Assembly: GCF_002394865.1 (NCBI RefSeq)
Contig: NZ_DGUZ01000009.1
Coordinates: 263,954-327,953 of the forward strand
Direction of reading: 5' to 3'
Length of the DNA: 64,000 nt
Origin: Fibrobacter sp. UBA4297
GTDB taxonomy: Bacteria > Fibrobacterota > Fibrobacteria > Fibrobacterales > Fibrobacteraceae
Below, piece by piece: positions 1 to 8,982 of this stretch. How positions within the stretch are numbered: position 1 is the first letter of the stretch; each line of letters starts with the position of its first letter. The position numbers were made by a program, and so were the translations under genes. The notes beneath the pieces are model-generated. The model saw only the letters and a list, made by a program, of their open reading frames with translations, was not told where the DNA came from and searched no databases.

Positions 1-664
1 CGCTGCCGACTGCAGAACGTAATGATTTGTAGTTCTTGTAAAAAGCGCTATCGCTCTTTTCAACCGTGCTTATCATATTGACATGTTGATTCAGTTTTGC
101 AAGATGCTTGCTGCTTGAATCTTGCTCAAAATCTATAATCTGCTTGTTGTTGTAATCCAGAAGTTCAAAAATTTCTCGGAGTACTTTTTCTTTAGCACGG
201 GCGAGATAAAATCCGTCTTCTTGCACGAGTTCTTTGATACGTTCGCTTGCCAACGCCATGGGCAGATTTAATGTTGGTCTTGGATTCTTATCAATATTGA
301 TGTATTCAACAAAATCCATTTTAAGCTTGCTAGAAGAATCGTTATAAGCGCAAGTATACTTGATGCGTACGATTGACGATGCAAAATCGTCGTAATCCGA
401 TGAAAATGTAATGGTGCCGTTTCGCTCTTTTTTCAATGACGCTTTTATCGTCGCTATGGAATCAAGATTTTCATCAACAACATCAATGTCTATTTTAACA
501 GGAATAAGCTTGTTGTTTAGGCTGAATTTGCCTTGAAGCGCCAAGGTCCGACTTTCAACATTTTCATTGCCTTCAACATAATGAATGCTAGAACCTGCTG
601 AATTGTCGTCGCTACAAGAGATGAGGAAAATTCCTAAGCAAAGAATCAAGAAATATCTAATCAT
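1..664 (-). CDS. Putative lipoprotein, 3' end outside window
   Basis: Reading leftwards from the ATG at 664-662, the frame is open to the window edge, so only the first ~221 residues are seen. The N-terminus (MIRYFLILCLGIFLISCSDD) is a lipoprotein signal with lipobox ISC, so the product should be lipid-anchored and exported. The body resembles the N-terminal half of the next upstream gene: a short beta-rich segment, then a helical stretch rich in K, E and D with an FYKN motif near the cut end. The ATG overlaps the stop of that gene by 8 bases, which indicates translational coupling and decides the start. Function unknown; Fibrobacter-type surface lipoprotein. Confidence 0.8.
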   Translation of the reverse strand, partial: MIRYFLILCLGIFLISCSDDNSAGSSIHYVEGNENVESRTLALQGKFSLNNKLIPVKIDIDVVDENLDSIATIKASLKKERNGTITFSSDYDDFASSIVRIKYTCAYNDSSSKLKMDFVEYINIDKNPRPTLNLPMALASERIKELVQEDGFYLARAKEKVLREIFELLDYNNKQIIDFEQDSSSKHLAKLNQHVNMISTVEKSDSAFYKNYKSLRSAVGS

Positions 665-2903
665 TTGATTCACCATCCTTAATGCATAATGTTTGTACGC
701 CTGGATACAAGTCTTTGGGGCATTCAATTATTCGGCTTGATGTGTTTTGGTTGTTTTCAGAATGATTTTCGATACAGTATTGGGTCGTTGAATTTACGGG
801 AGTCTTTGTCCAGTAAATATCGTAGAGGTATGTTTTCCCGTTGTAACGTACGTATAATGGGCTGTCGTGGTAAATACTTGCGTTTATCGGAAGTGCATTT
901 AACGAATCCGTCCTCCATTCGGTTGTATCGGGAAGGTGGTAGCCTTTAGGGCAGAATTTATCGGCTGTAGCAAAATCCATATAGGATTCTTCGCCTACGT
1001 TTGTCAATTGAGTGATATAGGCAGGGTAGGCGCTTTCGGGGTGCGTGTACTGTTCCATGAATTTGTCAAAGCTTTCGCTTTGGTCAGGCAGATTTTTAAA
1101 GTCTATAGTCTTGTCTCCTCGTAATCCTGAAAGGTAAGGGCGAGTCTTTTTGAAAAATGCTCCGTAGGGGTGCGAATTAATATTTGCCGTAACATTTATG
1201 ACGTCGAATAACCCTGCAATCCATCCAGGTCTTTGCGAAGCTTTAATCGTAAAATCGTCTATTTCCTTTTCAAGGGTGTCGTTACTTATGAATACGCCTC
1301 CATCAAATATTCCTAATCCATAGTGCTCTTGATTTTGAATGCCCATGGATTTCCAACTGTGCGTATCGTTATTGCAGTAGAAGTAGTTTGAGTTGTTCCA
1401 ATATATCGCAGTTCCTTTGGTGCCATTCTTGCATTCATCTTTGTGGGCTAATTCGTGTTCGTACAGTTTTTTCTCATAGTCCAAAAGTTTTGTCCACGAA
1501 TAATGATTGCAGGTAAAGTATGAACCTTTTTCTTCCTCGGTAATTCCTTGTGTGGAATCTGTGCAGAATTTGCCATTCTTTTGGTACTGCGCAACACTGT
1601 CCTCTGGAATTTCAAGCCAAGCGTCTTGAATTACGAGCGAAACGTATTCGAATCTGCAACGGTAATATTTGTTGTCGTATTCAACAACTTGATGGTCATT
1701 GCATTTTAATAAGTCTTTGACAGGCGGGAGAATTTCATCGTTATTTAAAAGGCGCCACGAATACTCGTAATTGCACATGAAGTAAGAGCCATCGTAGGTG
1801 ACTATTTCACCTCTTTTGCCGAAATCTTCATGGTATTCTGGGGCGCTTACGGAAATCCATTTGGTTCCGTTGCAGCTGTAATATTCACCGTCTCCAAGTT
1901 TTGCTTTGGTGTGCTTTCTGTTGACTGTGCAGTTCCCAAATTTTTTGATAATAGGGTCTTTTGAAGTTGTATCTTTTTTTGTTGTATCAATTGCCGGTTT
2001 TTGTGGGATGGCTTTGCAGTCAATGTCATTTTTCCCTTGTGCAATCCATATGGCCATATTATAACGGAGCTGAGAAAAATCACGGTCTTGAGCGATGTTT
2101 TCGAGAACGGTCTTGTCGCAGCGGGATTCTTCAAGTCTATAATGGTCAATAAGCCGTTCCGAAATATCAGAAACAGATAAAATTTCATCCCAAGTCTTGT
2201 CGCTTCCTACAGCCTGCGAAAGTTTCTTGAAATTCTTGTAGAATGTGGAATCCCATGTGAAAAAAAGACTGTAGTTATAAGCAAGAGCTTCAAGTGTGTC
2301 CTTGCCGTATGGGGCATTACTAATGCCGTATTCGTGTTCAAGTTCTGGATCTAAAAGATTGTGTATTGCTTCACGAGTGTGTTGCCTTGCTATGTCAAAG
2401 TTTTCCTTCTGTTGTAAGAGCTTTTTCAAGTATCCGCTTTCTAGAGTTCTATAAAAATCAATATTGTAGTACTCTTTTTCGTTCATGTCAGCGATGATGG
2501 TGAACTGCATTTCGGTATTGTCTTTTGTGTCGCGGAATCGGCAAGTGAAATCCAGTTGAGCAAAAGGTCTATAAAAGTGAATTTCTGGAGCTTTGTATGT
2601 AAATTCTAGCCTGTTCCTTACAATGCGTGCTTCGATGGTTTGTGTTTTTTCAAAGTTTTCGTCCAGTGCGGATATTTCAAGTTTAATAGGCTCAAAAACG
2701 GATACTAGGTTGAATCGGCCTTCAAAAGCAATGTTTTCGTTGAATATTTGGCTTGTGCTACTTGTGATTTTAGAAGAGGACTTGCCGAAATTATCATCTA
2801 AATCTTCAAAATGTCCCGAGTAATAGGTATCGGAGCCGCAGGCTACAAGCAACACGGCATACGCAAAAACAACAAACTTCAACCATTTAAGATTTATTTC
2901 CAT
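657..2903 (-). CDS. Large lipoprotein with Cys-Tyr-Trp repeats and a FISUMP-like C-terminal domain
   Basis: 748 aa. Residues 1-22 form a lipoprotein signal ending LLVACGS, with Cys22 as lipid anchor. Residues ~25-310 are mixed alpha/beta and related to the neighbouring genes. From ~325 to ~530 a unit recurs about five times in the pattern C-x(9-20)-Y-Y/F-x-C-x(3-7)-W (for example around YYSCNGTKW, YFMCNYEYSW, YFTCNHYSW, YFYCNNDTHSW). The last ~150 residues contain FCPKGYHLPDTTEW, the hallmark of the FISUMP domain. The repeats probably form paired-Cys modules on the cell surface. The gene overlaps its upstream neighbour by 10 bases and its downstream neighbour by 8, so the three form one operon. 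No enzyme motif is visible; function unknown. Confidence 0.85.
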   Translation of the reverse strand: MEINLKWLKFVVFAYAVLLVACGSDTYYSGHFEDLDDNFGKSSSKITSSTSQIFNENIAFEGRFNLVSVFEPIKLEISALDENFEKTQTIEARIVRNRLEFTYKAPEIHFYRPFAQLDFTCRFRDTKDNTEMQFTIIADMNEKEYYNIDFYRTLESGYLKKLLQQKENFDIARQHTREAIHNLLDPELEHEYGISNAPYGKDTLEALAYNYSLFFTWDSTFYKNFKKLSQAVGSDKTWDEILSVSDISERLIDHYRLEESRCDKTVLENIAQDRDFSQLRYNMAIWIAQGKNDIDCKAIPQKPAIDTTKKDTTSKDPIIKKFGNCTVNRKHTKAKLGDGEYYSCNGTKWISVSAPEYHEDFGKRGEIVTYDGSYFMCNYEYSWRLLNNDEILPPVKDLLKCNDHQVVEYDNKYYRCRFEYVSLVIQDAWLEIPEDSVAQYQKNGKFCTDSTQGITEEEKGSYFTCNHYSWTKLLDYEKKLYEHELAHKDECKNGTKGTAIYWNNSNYFYCNNDTHSWKSMGIQNQEHYGLGIFDGGVFISNDTLEKEIDDFTIKASQRPGWIAGLFDVINVTANINSHPYGAFFKKTRPYLSGLRGDKTIDFKNLPDQSESFDKFMEQYTHPESAYPAYITQLTNVGEESYMDFATADKFCPKGYHLPDTTEWRTDSLNALPINASIYHDSPLYVRYNGKTYLYDIYWTKTPVNSTTQYCIENHSENNQNTSSRIIECPKDLYPGVQTLCIKDGESND

Positions 2904-4207
2904 AACCCCTCAACATTTTTCAGCAATGCAGAATCAGGGACTCCGCCAGGATAAACTGAATCGATGATGTCTTTATCCCTAGTCCATGCGTAATAGGTCT
3001 GTTGTTGACCGAATAAAAATGCATCAGGCCATTCTTCGCTGGAATAGGTAAAGATTTGGCACAGGTAAAGAGAATCGTTGTAAATGTAGGTCCTGTTAAC
3101 AGTTTCTTTACTGCAAGGAATATGTCTGTGCTTAAGAATGATGTTTACGTCATTAGTCTTTTCCCATCCTTCTAGGCCGCAAGTGTAAATGACGGAATCA
3201 ATTTCTCCCACTTGGGGATTGTATTTGTTTATGATTCCAGGCCTTAATTCGAATGGATTGCATATACCCATTTTTGCTTCTTCGGGTTCACGGATTCTCC
3301 AGTGTTGCCATTTGATTCCACCTTGTAGCATTCTCCCTGCACAAACAAAAACGCTATCATAAAATTCACTACGGCGGTTGGCGTTTACAAGAGTATCACC
3401 GATGTGGTTGTCATTGCAAACTTCCATGCCGTAAATGCTTTCCCAAAAGTTTGGATAGAAATCATGGTAATTATAAAAGATGTTTATTCCTGGAACATTG
3501 TCCCAACTCATGTTTTTAAATGTACGGACCAAAGCATCTGCGGCTCGGACGCGAAATAGCGTATCGCCCCATTCGCCATCGCGAATTGCATCTTGCAATT
3601 CAAGAAAATCACTATAAAATACAGAATCAGAAAGGAAATAACGACAGTAAACGTAGGGGAGTTGGATTGGACACATCGAGGAAACGTTTGGCTTACATCT
3701 GTCTCTTTCAAATCCTTGGTCTGAATTTCCAAAATCTTTCATATTGTCATACGCTTTTGTCGTTGCATCTTCGTACGACATGTTTTTTTCGCGTAAAAAA
3801 TATTCGATAGCTTTTGATGCTGCTGCTGTATAGATATTCAAAATCGGTTTTGTTGCATTCATGGGGGCAAAACTGGAAAATTCCATTTTTGTTGTATCGT
3901 TCTCGCTGATAGCATGGGCAAAAGCTGTAATTTTGGCATATTCACCATATTTGAGAGGTGCCGTTTCGAATAAACATGGAGAGCCGCTAAAACATCGCTT
4001 TCGTGTTTTGACTGTTTTTTCGATTATATGATTTTTTGAAAAAACGATAATATTAACGGAATCGGGGATAATTCGATTTTCCAGATAAAGTTCTATGGTG
4101 TATTGTTTTAAATCTTCAGGTTGTGTTATGCCGGAACTATCGCCACTATCGCATGCGGCGAATAAAGCAAAAAACAAAGACAACATTATTAATCGTAACA
4201 TATCCAT
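2894..4207 (-). CDS. Lipoprotein with Cys-Tyr-Trp repeats, first gene of operon
   Basis: 437 aa from the ATG at 4207; an in-frame ATG two codons on (4201) is equally possible. A longer frame opens at 4300, but its extra 31 residues are not signal-like, while from 4207 the protein starts MDMLRLIMLSLFFALFAACD, a clean lipoprotein signal. The C-terminal half carries three units of the C-x(n)-S-x(2)-Y/F-x-C-x(n)-W type also seen in the following gene. There is no FISUMP-type ending. The stop overlaps the next start by 10 bases. Upstream, TATCTATATT lies directly before the start and no Shine-Dalgarno is evident. Function unknown; probably a cell-surface or periplasmic component acting with the two downstream lipoproteins. 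Confidence 0.8.
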   Translation of the reverse strand: MDMLRLIMLSLFFALFAACDSGDSSGITQPEDLKQYTIELYLENRIIPDSVNIIVFSKNHIIEKTVKTRKRCFSGSPCLFETAPLKYGEYAKITAFAHAISENDTTKMEFSSFAPMNATKPILNIYTAAASKAIEYFLREKNMSYEDATTKAYDNMKDFGNSDQGFERDRCKPNVSSMCPIQLPYVYCRYFLSDSVFYSDFLELQDAIRDGEWGDTLFRVRAADALVRTFKNMSWDNVPGINIFYNYHDFYPNFWESIYGMEVCNDNHIGDTLVNANRRSEFYDSVFVCAGRMLQGGIKWQHWRIREPEEAKMGICNPFELRPGIINKYNPQVGEIDSVIYTCGLEGWEKTNDVNIILKHRHIPCSKETVNRTYIYNDSLYLCQIFTYSSEEWPDAFLFGQQQTYYAWTRDKDIIDSVYPGGVPDSALLKNVEGLWK

Positions 4208-4441
4208 AATATAGATATTGCTTGAAAAATATACGATCCTACTCATCTTTTGAAAATTACATTTCATCAGAAAAAAATGTAATAACGTAATTACAAACAC
4301 GTTTCACGCGCTATGTAATCAATACACTTGCTACACATTTTGCAACATTTGTATTTTAGTGGAACCAAAAAACGCCCAAAATCACTCGAAAAACGCCGTT
4401 CAAGTATATATTTAGGTTAGAAACATTGAATTGAGGTTTTC
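4208..4441. promoter_or_regulatory. Divergent intergenic region before the lipoprotein operon and the xylanase
   Basis: AT-rich 234-bp gap between divergent genes. On the plus strand TATATTTAGG at about 4404-4413 is a likely -10 element for the xylanase, leaving an untranslated leader of about 30 nt. On the minus strand TATATT/TATCTA elements stand close to the lipoprotein start. No strong Shine-Dalgarno is seen on either side. The -10 assignments are inference. Confidence 0.4.
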
Positions 4442-6088
4442 ATGATTTTAAAGAATAAAGCTCTTGCGATTGCGGCGACCGTTGCCATGGCGCTTTCTGT
4501 GCCGTCTTTTGCACAGTTGAACAATGGCGATATGGAGTATGGTGACGGCGGCTGGTATCTGTGGAACAATCCTGACGGTCCAGCTGTAGCTGAATCGCAG
4601 ATTGCCGTGCAGGGACTCGGTGTCGATGGTTCCCAGGGCGCTAAGGTCGTCGTGAAGGAACTTCCGAATCCGTGGTGGGGCTTGCAGCTCCAGCCGCCTA
4701 AATTCTTGGCGGACTCCGGTTTTTATAAGCTCTCGTTCAAGGCTAAGGGCAACATGCCCATCAATTCCGTGGTGCAGGGCGGTCCTCCGGACTATCGCCA
4801 AAAAGAAAGCGCTTCGTTCGATTTGACAGACAAGTGGCAGACTTATGAAATGATTTTCCTTGCCGACCAGAAGGGTTACGGCCTCAACAACATTACGTTC
4901 CAGATTGGTCTTAAGAAGGGCTGGATCCAGCTCGACGATGTCGAAGTTGAAAAGATGGACGAAATGTCTGACCCGTCTTGGTATAACAATGCCGATGCCC
5001 GCATCGATAGCCTCCGCAAGGTGGATTTCACGGTCAAGGCAAATCCGGGCGAAAAAGTCCACGTGAAGCTGTTGCGCCATTCGTTCCCGTTCGGTACGGC
5101 GCTCGCTCTCTACGACACCAAGGATAGCACCGAAAATTGGTACCGCAATGCTGCCAAGAAGTACTTCTGGCATGGCGTCTCTGAAAACCAGTTCAAGTGG
5201 CCGGAATATGAACCGAAGAAGGGCAAGATCAAGCGTGAAGAAATGAAGGAATACACCGACTTCACGGCCCAGAATCACTGGAAGCTTCGTGGTCACGCTC
5301 TCATGTGGAGCCACCAAGGCTACGGTTTCGACAAGCACTATAGCAACAAGGGTAGCTGCGAAGAAATGGCTGAAAAGCTCAAGGCCCGTATCTACCGCGA
5401 CCTCAAGGAATACAAGGGCAAGATTACCGAATACGACGTGTGGAACGAACCGATTCACGAATCCTGGACGTTCAACAAGTGCGGCTGGGGCATTCTCGAC
5501 AGTGCCTTCATTTGGGCTCACAAGGCTGACCCGAGCGCATTCCTTTACATCAACGATTACAACGTCGTTGCTGCAGGTGAAACGGATCGCTATTATGGCT
5601 TGATCAAGGGTATGCTCGAACGCAAGGTGCCTGTGATGGGCATTGGCGTGCAGTGCCACTTTGGGCTGCGTCCTGTTATTCCGGGACTCATCAAGACTCG
5701 TCTCGATAAGCTTGCCTCTCTTGGCCTCCCGATCAAGGTCACGGAATTTGACGTGGGCGATTGGCAGGTCGGTATGAACGACTCCGAAGAAGTCCAGGCC
5801 GAAAAGTTCGAAACGTTTATCCGTACTGCATTTAGCCACCCGGCAGTGAACGGCATTGTGCTTTGGGGCTTCTGGGACAATCGTCACTGGGTCAAGAACG
5901 GCGGCATGATCGCTTCTGACGGTCGCGAAAAGCCTGCTGCAAAGCGCGTTTACGACTTGTGGCACAAGGTCTGGACGACGGACCTCTACGCTACCGCCGA
6001 TGAAAATGGCGTTGCCAAGTTCCGTGGTTTCAAGGGCTACTACCAGGTCAACGCTGGTGACAAGAAGTTCCAGATTACCGTGAAGTAA
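4442..6088 (+). CDS. Endo-1,4-beta-xylanase, GH10, with N-terminal carbohydrate-binding module
   Basis: 548 aa. It cleaves internal beta-1,4 bonds of xylan outside the cytoplasm. Residues 1-25 are a signal peptide ending PSFAQ. Residues ~26-170 form a beta-sandwich of the CBM4/9/22 type (NGDMEYGDGGWYLWN start, GWIQLDDVEVE end). Residues ~195-500 are the GH10 barrel: the acid/base Glu336 lies in YDVWNEPIH and the nucleophile Glu435 in VTEFDVGDW, with further GH10 hallmarks RGHALMW and GIGVQCHFG. The last ~40 residues (about 508-548) form a short beta-rich tail (KFRGFKGYYQV). No Ser linker or basic terminal domain is present, unlike the lichenase at 40340-41368. Monocistronic, followed by a repeat and a terminator. 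Codon use is that of a well expressed gene. Confidence 0.95.
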   Translation: MILKNKALAIAATVAMALSVPSFAQLNNGDMEYGDGGWYLWNNPDGPAVAESQIAVQGLGVDGSQGAKVVVKELPNPWWGLQLQPPKFLADSGFYKLSFKAKGNMPINSVVQGGPPDYRQKESASFDLTDKWQTYEMIFLADQKGYGLNNITFQIGLKKGWIQLDDVEVEKMDEMSDPSWYNNADARIDSLRKVDFTVKANPGEKVHVKLLRHSFPFGTALALYDTKDSTENWYRNAAKKYFWHGVSENQFKWPEYEPKKGKIKREEMKEYTDFTAQNHWKLRGHALMWSHQGYGFDKHYSNKGSCEEMAEKLKARIYRDLKEYKGKITEYDVWNEPIHESWTFNKCGWGILDSAFIWAHKADPSAFLYINDYNVVAAGETDRYYGLIKGMLERKVPVMGIGVQCHFGLRPVIPGLIKTRLDKLASLGLPIKVTEFDVGDWQVGMNDSEEVQAEKFETFIRTAFSHPAVNGIVLWGFWDNRHWVKNGGMIASDGREKPAAKRVYDLWHKVWTTDLYATADENGVAKFRGFKGYYQVNAGDKKFQITVK

Positions 6089-6096
6089 TTAATCAT

Positions 6097-6149
6097 GTCA
6101 TTCCCGCCGGAGCCTGTGCTGAGCGAAGTCGAAGTAAGCGGGAATCACC
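6097..6149 (+). repeat. GTCAT-type intergenic repeat
   Basis: Begins GTCATTCCCGC and ends GCGGGAATCACC, so the ends pair; the middle contains GAGCGAAGTCGAAG, shared with the other intergenic repeats at 27853-27945, 44663-44702 and 55771-55811. It sits directly behind the xylanase stop codon and ahead of a terminator hairpin. Confidence 0.7.
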
Positions 6150-6156
6150 TTTTTTC

Positions 6157-6179
6157 AAGCCGCGTTATGCGGCTTTTTT
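6157..6179 (+). terminator. Rho-independent terminator of the xylanase
   Basis: Stem AAGCCGC / GCGGCTT around loop GTTAT, followed by a T-run. Its T-run is immediately followed by TATCTT, the presumed -10 of the next small gene. Confidence 0.8.
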
Positions 6180-6194
6180 ACTATCTTGCTTTCC

Positions 6195-6380
6195 ATGAAA
6201 CAGAAAATCCCCGGAATCCTCTTTTTACTCGCCATGCCTCTTTCCGTCCTTTTGTATATCAAGGTGGAGGCTCTCTCTGGCTCGGAGATTCTCGGGCTTT
6301 TATCTGCAGTCGCGTTGTACGTCGTTGTCGCACTCGTCATCGCGTTCTTGTTCAATAATAAGGATGGGCGTAGACCATAG
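6195..6380 (+). CDS. Small membrane protein with two transmembrane segments
   Basis: 61 aa, starting MKQKIPGILFLLAMPLSVLL. Two hydrophobic segments (about residues 6-23 and 31-53) are separated by a short polar hairpin, and the tail NNKDGRRP is polar and positive. No family recognised. TATCTT at 6182-6187 lies 7 nt before the ATG and no Shine-Dalgarno is present, so the mRNA may be leaderless. It converges with the OmpA-type gene, the two stops being only 6 nt apart. That the frame is a gene rests on the hydrophobic pattern and promoter spacing alone. Confidence 0.55.
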   Translation: MKQKIPGILFLLAMPLSVLLYIKVEALSGSEILGLLSAVALYVVVALVIAFLFNNKDGRRP

Positions 6381-6386
6381 AATCTA

Positions 6387-8516
6387 CTACTCATCCTTGA
6401 TGTTGTACGGCAGAAGTCGCACGCCTACAGGGTTCAACTTCGTATGTCCGTGAGAATCCGCCGGTAATTGCGTTCCAAAGCCTGTTGCCTTGAGTCGTTC
6501 TTCCTTGATTCCCTTGTTTATTAGGAATTCGTAAATGACCGTAGCGCGAGCTTCCGATAGAGCTTGCGGGACCATCGCTTCGCCCGGCTTTACGCTGCAC
6601 TGAATTTCAATAGCAATTTTCTTGTTGTGTCGCATGATAGATACGACATCACTGAACGCTGTGTACGAGGAATTCAACGGCTTGTCTGTCCCTTTATGGA
6701 AGGTAATTCGCCTTGCTATCTTGTCCAGGTTCAGCTTCTCGCGGATGGGACACCCATTTTCGTCAACGGCCGTATGCTCTAGCGTGTTGGGACAGTTATC
6801 GAGATAATCGACTACTCCGTCCTTGTCAGAATCTATAGGGCATCCGGCTTTGTCTACTGGGGCTCCGTCGGGAGTTTCGGGGCATCGGTCGTCCTCGTTG
6901 AACACTCCATCACGGTCAAAGTCTAATCTACATCCGATGCTGTCTACAGCAACGCGTGACGGCGTATTTTCGCATTTGTCCATAAAGTCCGGAATGCCGT
7001 CTTCATCAGAGTCGATTGGGCAACCGTACATATTTACAATTTCATTCGGGGCGCTACTTGGGCACCTGTCCCATTCATCTGGAACACCGTCTTTGTCGTA
7101 GTCCATAAAGCAGCCGTACTTGTTAACTTTGAGTCCTGCTGGTGTATTCGGGCAAGAGTCTAGCGCGTTTGGCACTCCGTCTTCGTCTGTATCGAGGATA
7201 CACCCTTGTTCGTTGACTTCTTCACCCGCTTGGGAATCGGAACACTTGTCTAGTTCATTTGGAATGCCATCATTGTCGTTGTCGCGAATGCATCCAAATT
7301 CATCAACGGGGTAGCCTTCCTTTGTATTGGAACATTTGTCCTTGTAATCTGGAACGCCGTCGCGGTCGTTATCGAATGGGCAGCCGTTTTCGTCGATAAG
7401 TACTTCTGCAGGCGTATCCGGGCACTGGTCCAGGTCGTCTGCAATACCGTCACTGTCGGAGTCTGGTGCGCAACGGTACTTGTTTTCTTTAAACGTGAGG
7501 CCGGACTTGGGGCATGCGTCCATCTTCTTTTTAAAGTTCTCAATCCTTCCGCTGAGGTCGAACGTTCGGCTAAGCTTGATGGAGGCTGTAATGGGGGAAC
7601 TTCCGGGAACGGTGTACGAATATTCGTGACCTTTGTTCTTTGTGGTAATGGCGTGGCCATGGCGCAGTTTCCGCTTTCTGAAAAGGTCCATGCCAAGGTC
7701 TGCACTGATAGAGAGCGTTGTGAATTTCGGGAGCCGCACTTTCAGTCCCGGCGAAAATCTCAACTGGTCGTTCAGGAATCCGTTAAAGACGTCCCTGGTG
7801 CGAATCCAGGTTTCTCCAGATGCTTCAAGAACAAGCGATACCCATTCGTAAGGGAATATGTTGAATCCTATACCCCATACAAAAACGTTCTCTCCATTTT
7901 CAATGTTTCTCAGGACGCCCGCGTAGTTGTTCCAGTTGAGGTTCCTGTGGATGTTTAATGTCATGTAGAGCGTTCCGGCAATGGTATAGTCTGCCGAGGA
8001 ATATGAATGCGTGATGTCGCCTTTATGGATGTACCAGAGGTGTCTCGGACGGAGTCCTTTCTCGTTTGTCCCGCTAGGAATAAAGACTTCAAGTGCTGCG
8101 GCGAAGTTAAACAAGTCTCTTAACGACTGGTTTGGGAGTTGAGCCTTGACCATCAGTCCAAGGTCGCCAAAGCCAAGCCCCTTGAGCCTTGTTCCGCCTG
8201 CGTCGCCGTCATAATGGACGCTCACGTGGAGTCCGACATCCAGAAAGTCAAGAATTCCATAGCCTATAAATCCAAGAACCGTATTCGATGGGGATGGAGT
8301 CAATTTCCTGTGGTTGCCGTTTTCGTCGACGAGGAATCCTTCGATGCTAGCAGGCTTGTTGCTGCTTGCCATCTCGAATCCGCCCAAGACAAAAAGATCT
8401 CCGGGGTTGAGCGTACGCGCGCTAGGAACGTGAATTCCGCTGCTATTGAACGAAAAACCGGATTGCGCAAAAGCAAAAACGGCGCTAAAGAGTAGTGTAA
8501 ACAGAAATCGTTTCAT
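6387..8516 (-). CDS. OmpA-family outer-membrane protein with eight thrombospondin type-3 repeats
   Basis: 709 aa. The start at 8516 gives MKRFLFTLLFSAVFAFAQSG, a signal peptide; the open frame extends 15 codons further but without signal character. Residues ~20-345 are a predicted beta-barrel with alternating aromatic residues. Residues ~350-590 hold eight calcium-binding type-3 repeats of the form DxDxDGxxDxxDxC (DGIADDLD, DGVPDYKD, DGIPNELD, DGVPNALD, DGVPDEWD, DGIPDFMD, DGVFNEDD, DGVVDYLD). Residues ~600-709 are an OmpA/MotB peptidoglycan-binding domain (ALSEARATVIYEFLINKGI, then KATGFGTQLPA). The barrel should sit in the outer membrane, the repeats form a Ca2+-stiffened periplasmic spacer and the end bind peptidoglycan. 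Transcribed divergently from the MltD operon, also a cell-wall locus. Confidence 0.9.
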   Translation of the reverse strand: MKRFLFTLLFSAVFAFAQSGFSFNSSGIHVPSARTLNPGDLFVLGGFEMASSNKPASIEGFLVDENGNHRKLTPSPSNTVLGFIGYGILDFLDVGLHVSVHYDGDAGGTRLKGLGFGDLGLMVKAQLPNQSLRDLFNFAAALEVFIPSGTNEKGLRPRHLWYIHKGDITHSYSSADYTIAGTLYMTLNIHRNLNWNNYAGVLRNIENGENVFVWGIGFNIFPYEWVSLVLEASGETWIRTRDVFNGFLNDQLRFSPGLKVRLPKFTTLSISADLGMDLFRKRKLRHGHAITTKNKGHEYSYTVPGSSPITASIKLSRTFDLSGRIENFKKKMDACPKSGLTFKENKYRCAPDSDSDGIADDLDQCPDTPAEVLIDENGCPFDNDRDGVPDYKDKCSNTKEGYPVDEFGCIRDNDNDGIPNELDKCSDSQAGEEVNEQGCILDTDEDGVPNALDSCPNTPAGLKVNKYGCFMDYDKDGVPDEWDRCPSSAPNEIVNMYGCPIDSDEDGIPDFMDKCENTPSRVAVDSIGCRLDFDRDGVFNEDDRCPETPDGAPVDKAGCPIDSDKDGVVDYLDNCPNTLEHTAVDENGCPIREKLNLDKIARRITFHKGTDKPLNSSYTAFSDVVSIMRHNKKIAIEIQCSVKPGEAMVPQALSEARATVIYEFLINKGIKEERLKATGFGTQLPADSHGHTKLNPVGVRLLPYNIKDE

Positions 8517-8593
8517 TTTTCGATAAGAATTTAGACATTTTTTCACTTTAACTGTTTGCATTTTAAAATTTATGTATATATTTCACTTCCGAA

Positions 8594-8749
8594 GTGAGAA
8601 ACAAGAACTCCGCAAACAAATTGCCGTCATGGCATAGAAAGTCGCAAACCGCGTACAAGGTGAACAGGGTGATTATCATTCTGCAGATTGTTGCTGCACT
8701 TGCGATGTGCGGGGTTATTCTTTATGGTATGAACAGATTGATGCAATAA
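8594..8749 (+). CDS. Tiny single-pass membrane protein (GTG start), first gene of the MltD operon
   Basis: 51 aa from the GTG at 8594; the sequence starts MRNKNSANKLPSWHRKSQTA and is basic up to about residue 24, followed by one hydrophobic helix (VIIILQIVAALAMCGVILYG) and a short tail MNRLMQ. The basic side before the helix predicts a cytoplasmic N-terminus. TATATT at 8577-8582 is 11 nt before the GTG with no Shine-Dalgarno. The stop is 17 nt before the next start, which does have GGAGGA. Family not recognised; the shape is that of small division or envelope-assembly proteins, but nothing shows a function. Confidence 0.55.
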   Translation: MRNKNSANKLPSWHRKSQTAYKVNRVIIILQIVAALAMCGVILYGMNRLMQ

Positions 8750-8766
8750 ACTGGAGGAAAGCTTAT

Positions 8767-8982
8767 ATGAACAAGGCTTACTATTGTGGTCGTCGTCCTA
8801 AGAGTGATGCGTTCGATGATACCCCCGATCCGACCTACTTGGGCGAAGAAGATGATTTAATCAAGGAAGAAGAAGAACCGCAGGAAGAAGAAGTTGACGA
8901 AGAAGTCGATTTTGACAAGCCATCCTTTGGCCGTAACCCCATTTGGTCTGACTACGGCGAGGATATGGATTTCGACCAGTGA
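8767..8982 (+). CDS. Small, highly acidic protein upstream of the transglycosylase
   Basis: 71 aa. After a basic start (MNKAYYCGRRPKSDAF) the middle is a run of Glu and Asp (EEDDLIKEEEEPQEEEVDEE), and the end contains RNPIWSDYGEDMDFDQ. It has no signal peptide or membrane segment and is probably disordered. A strong Shine-Dalgarno (CTGGAGGAAAG) precedes the ATG. Its TGA overlaps the GTG start of the transglycosylase gene as GTGA, so the two are translationally coupled. No family recognised. The coupling suggests a role with the envelope enzyme, but this is inference. Confidence 0.7.
   Translation: MNKAYYCGRRPKSDAFDDTPDPTYLGEEDDLIKEEEEPQEEEVDEEVDFDKPSFGRNPIWSDYGEDMDFDQ

Noticed and set aside
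4448..5965. 505-codon open frame antisense to the GH10 xylanase
   Set aside because: Shadow of the xylanase gene; the sense strand has signal peptide, catalytic residues and full domain order.
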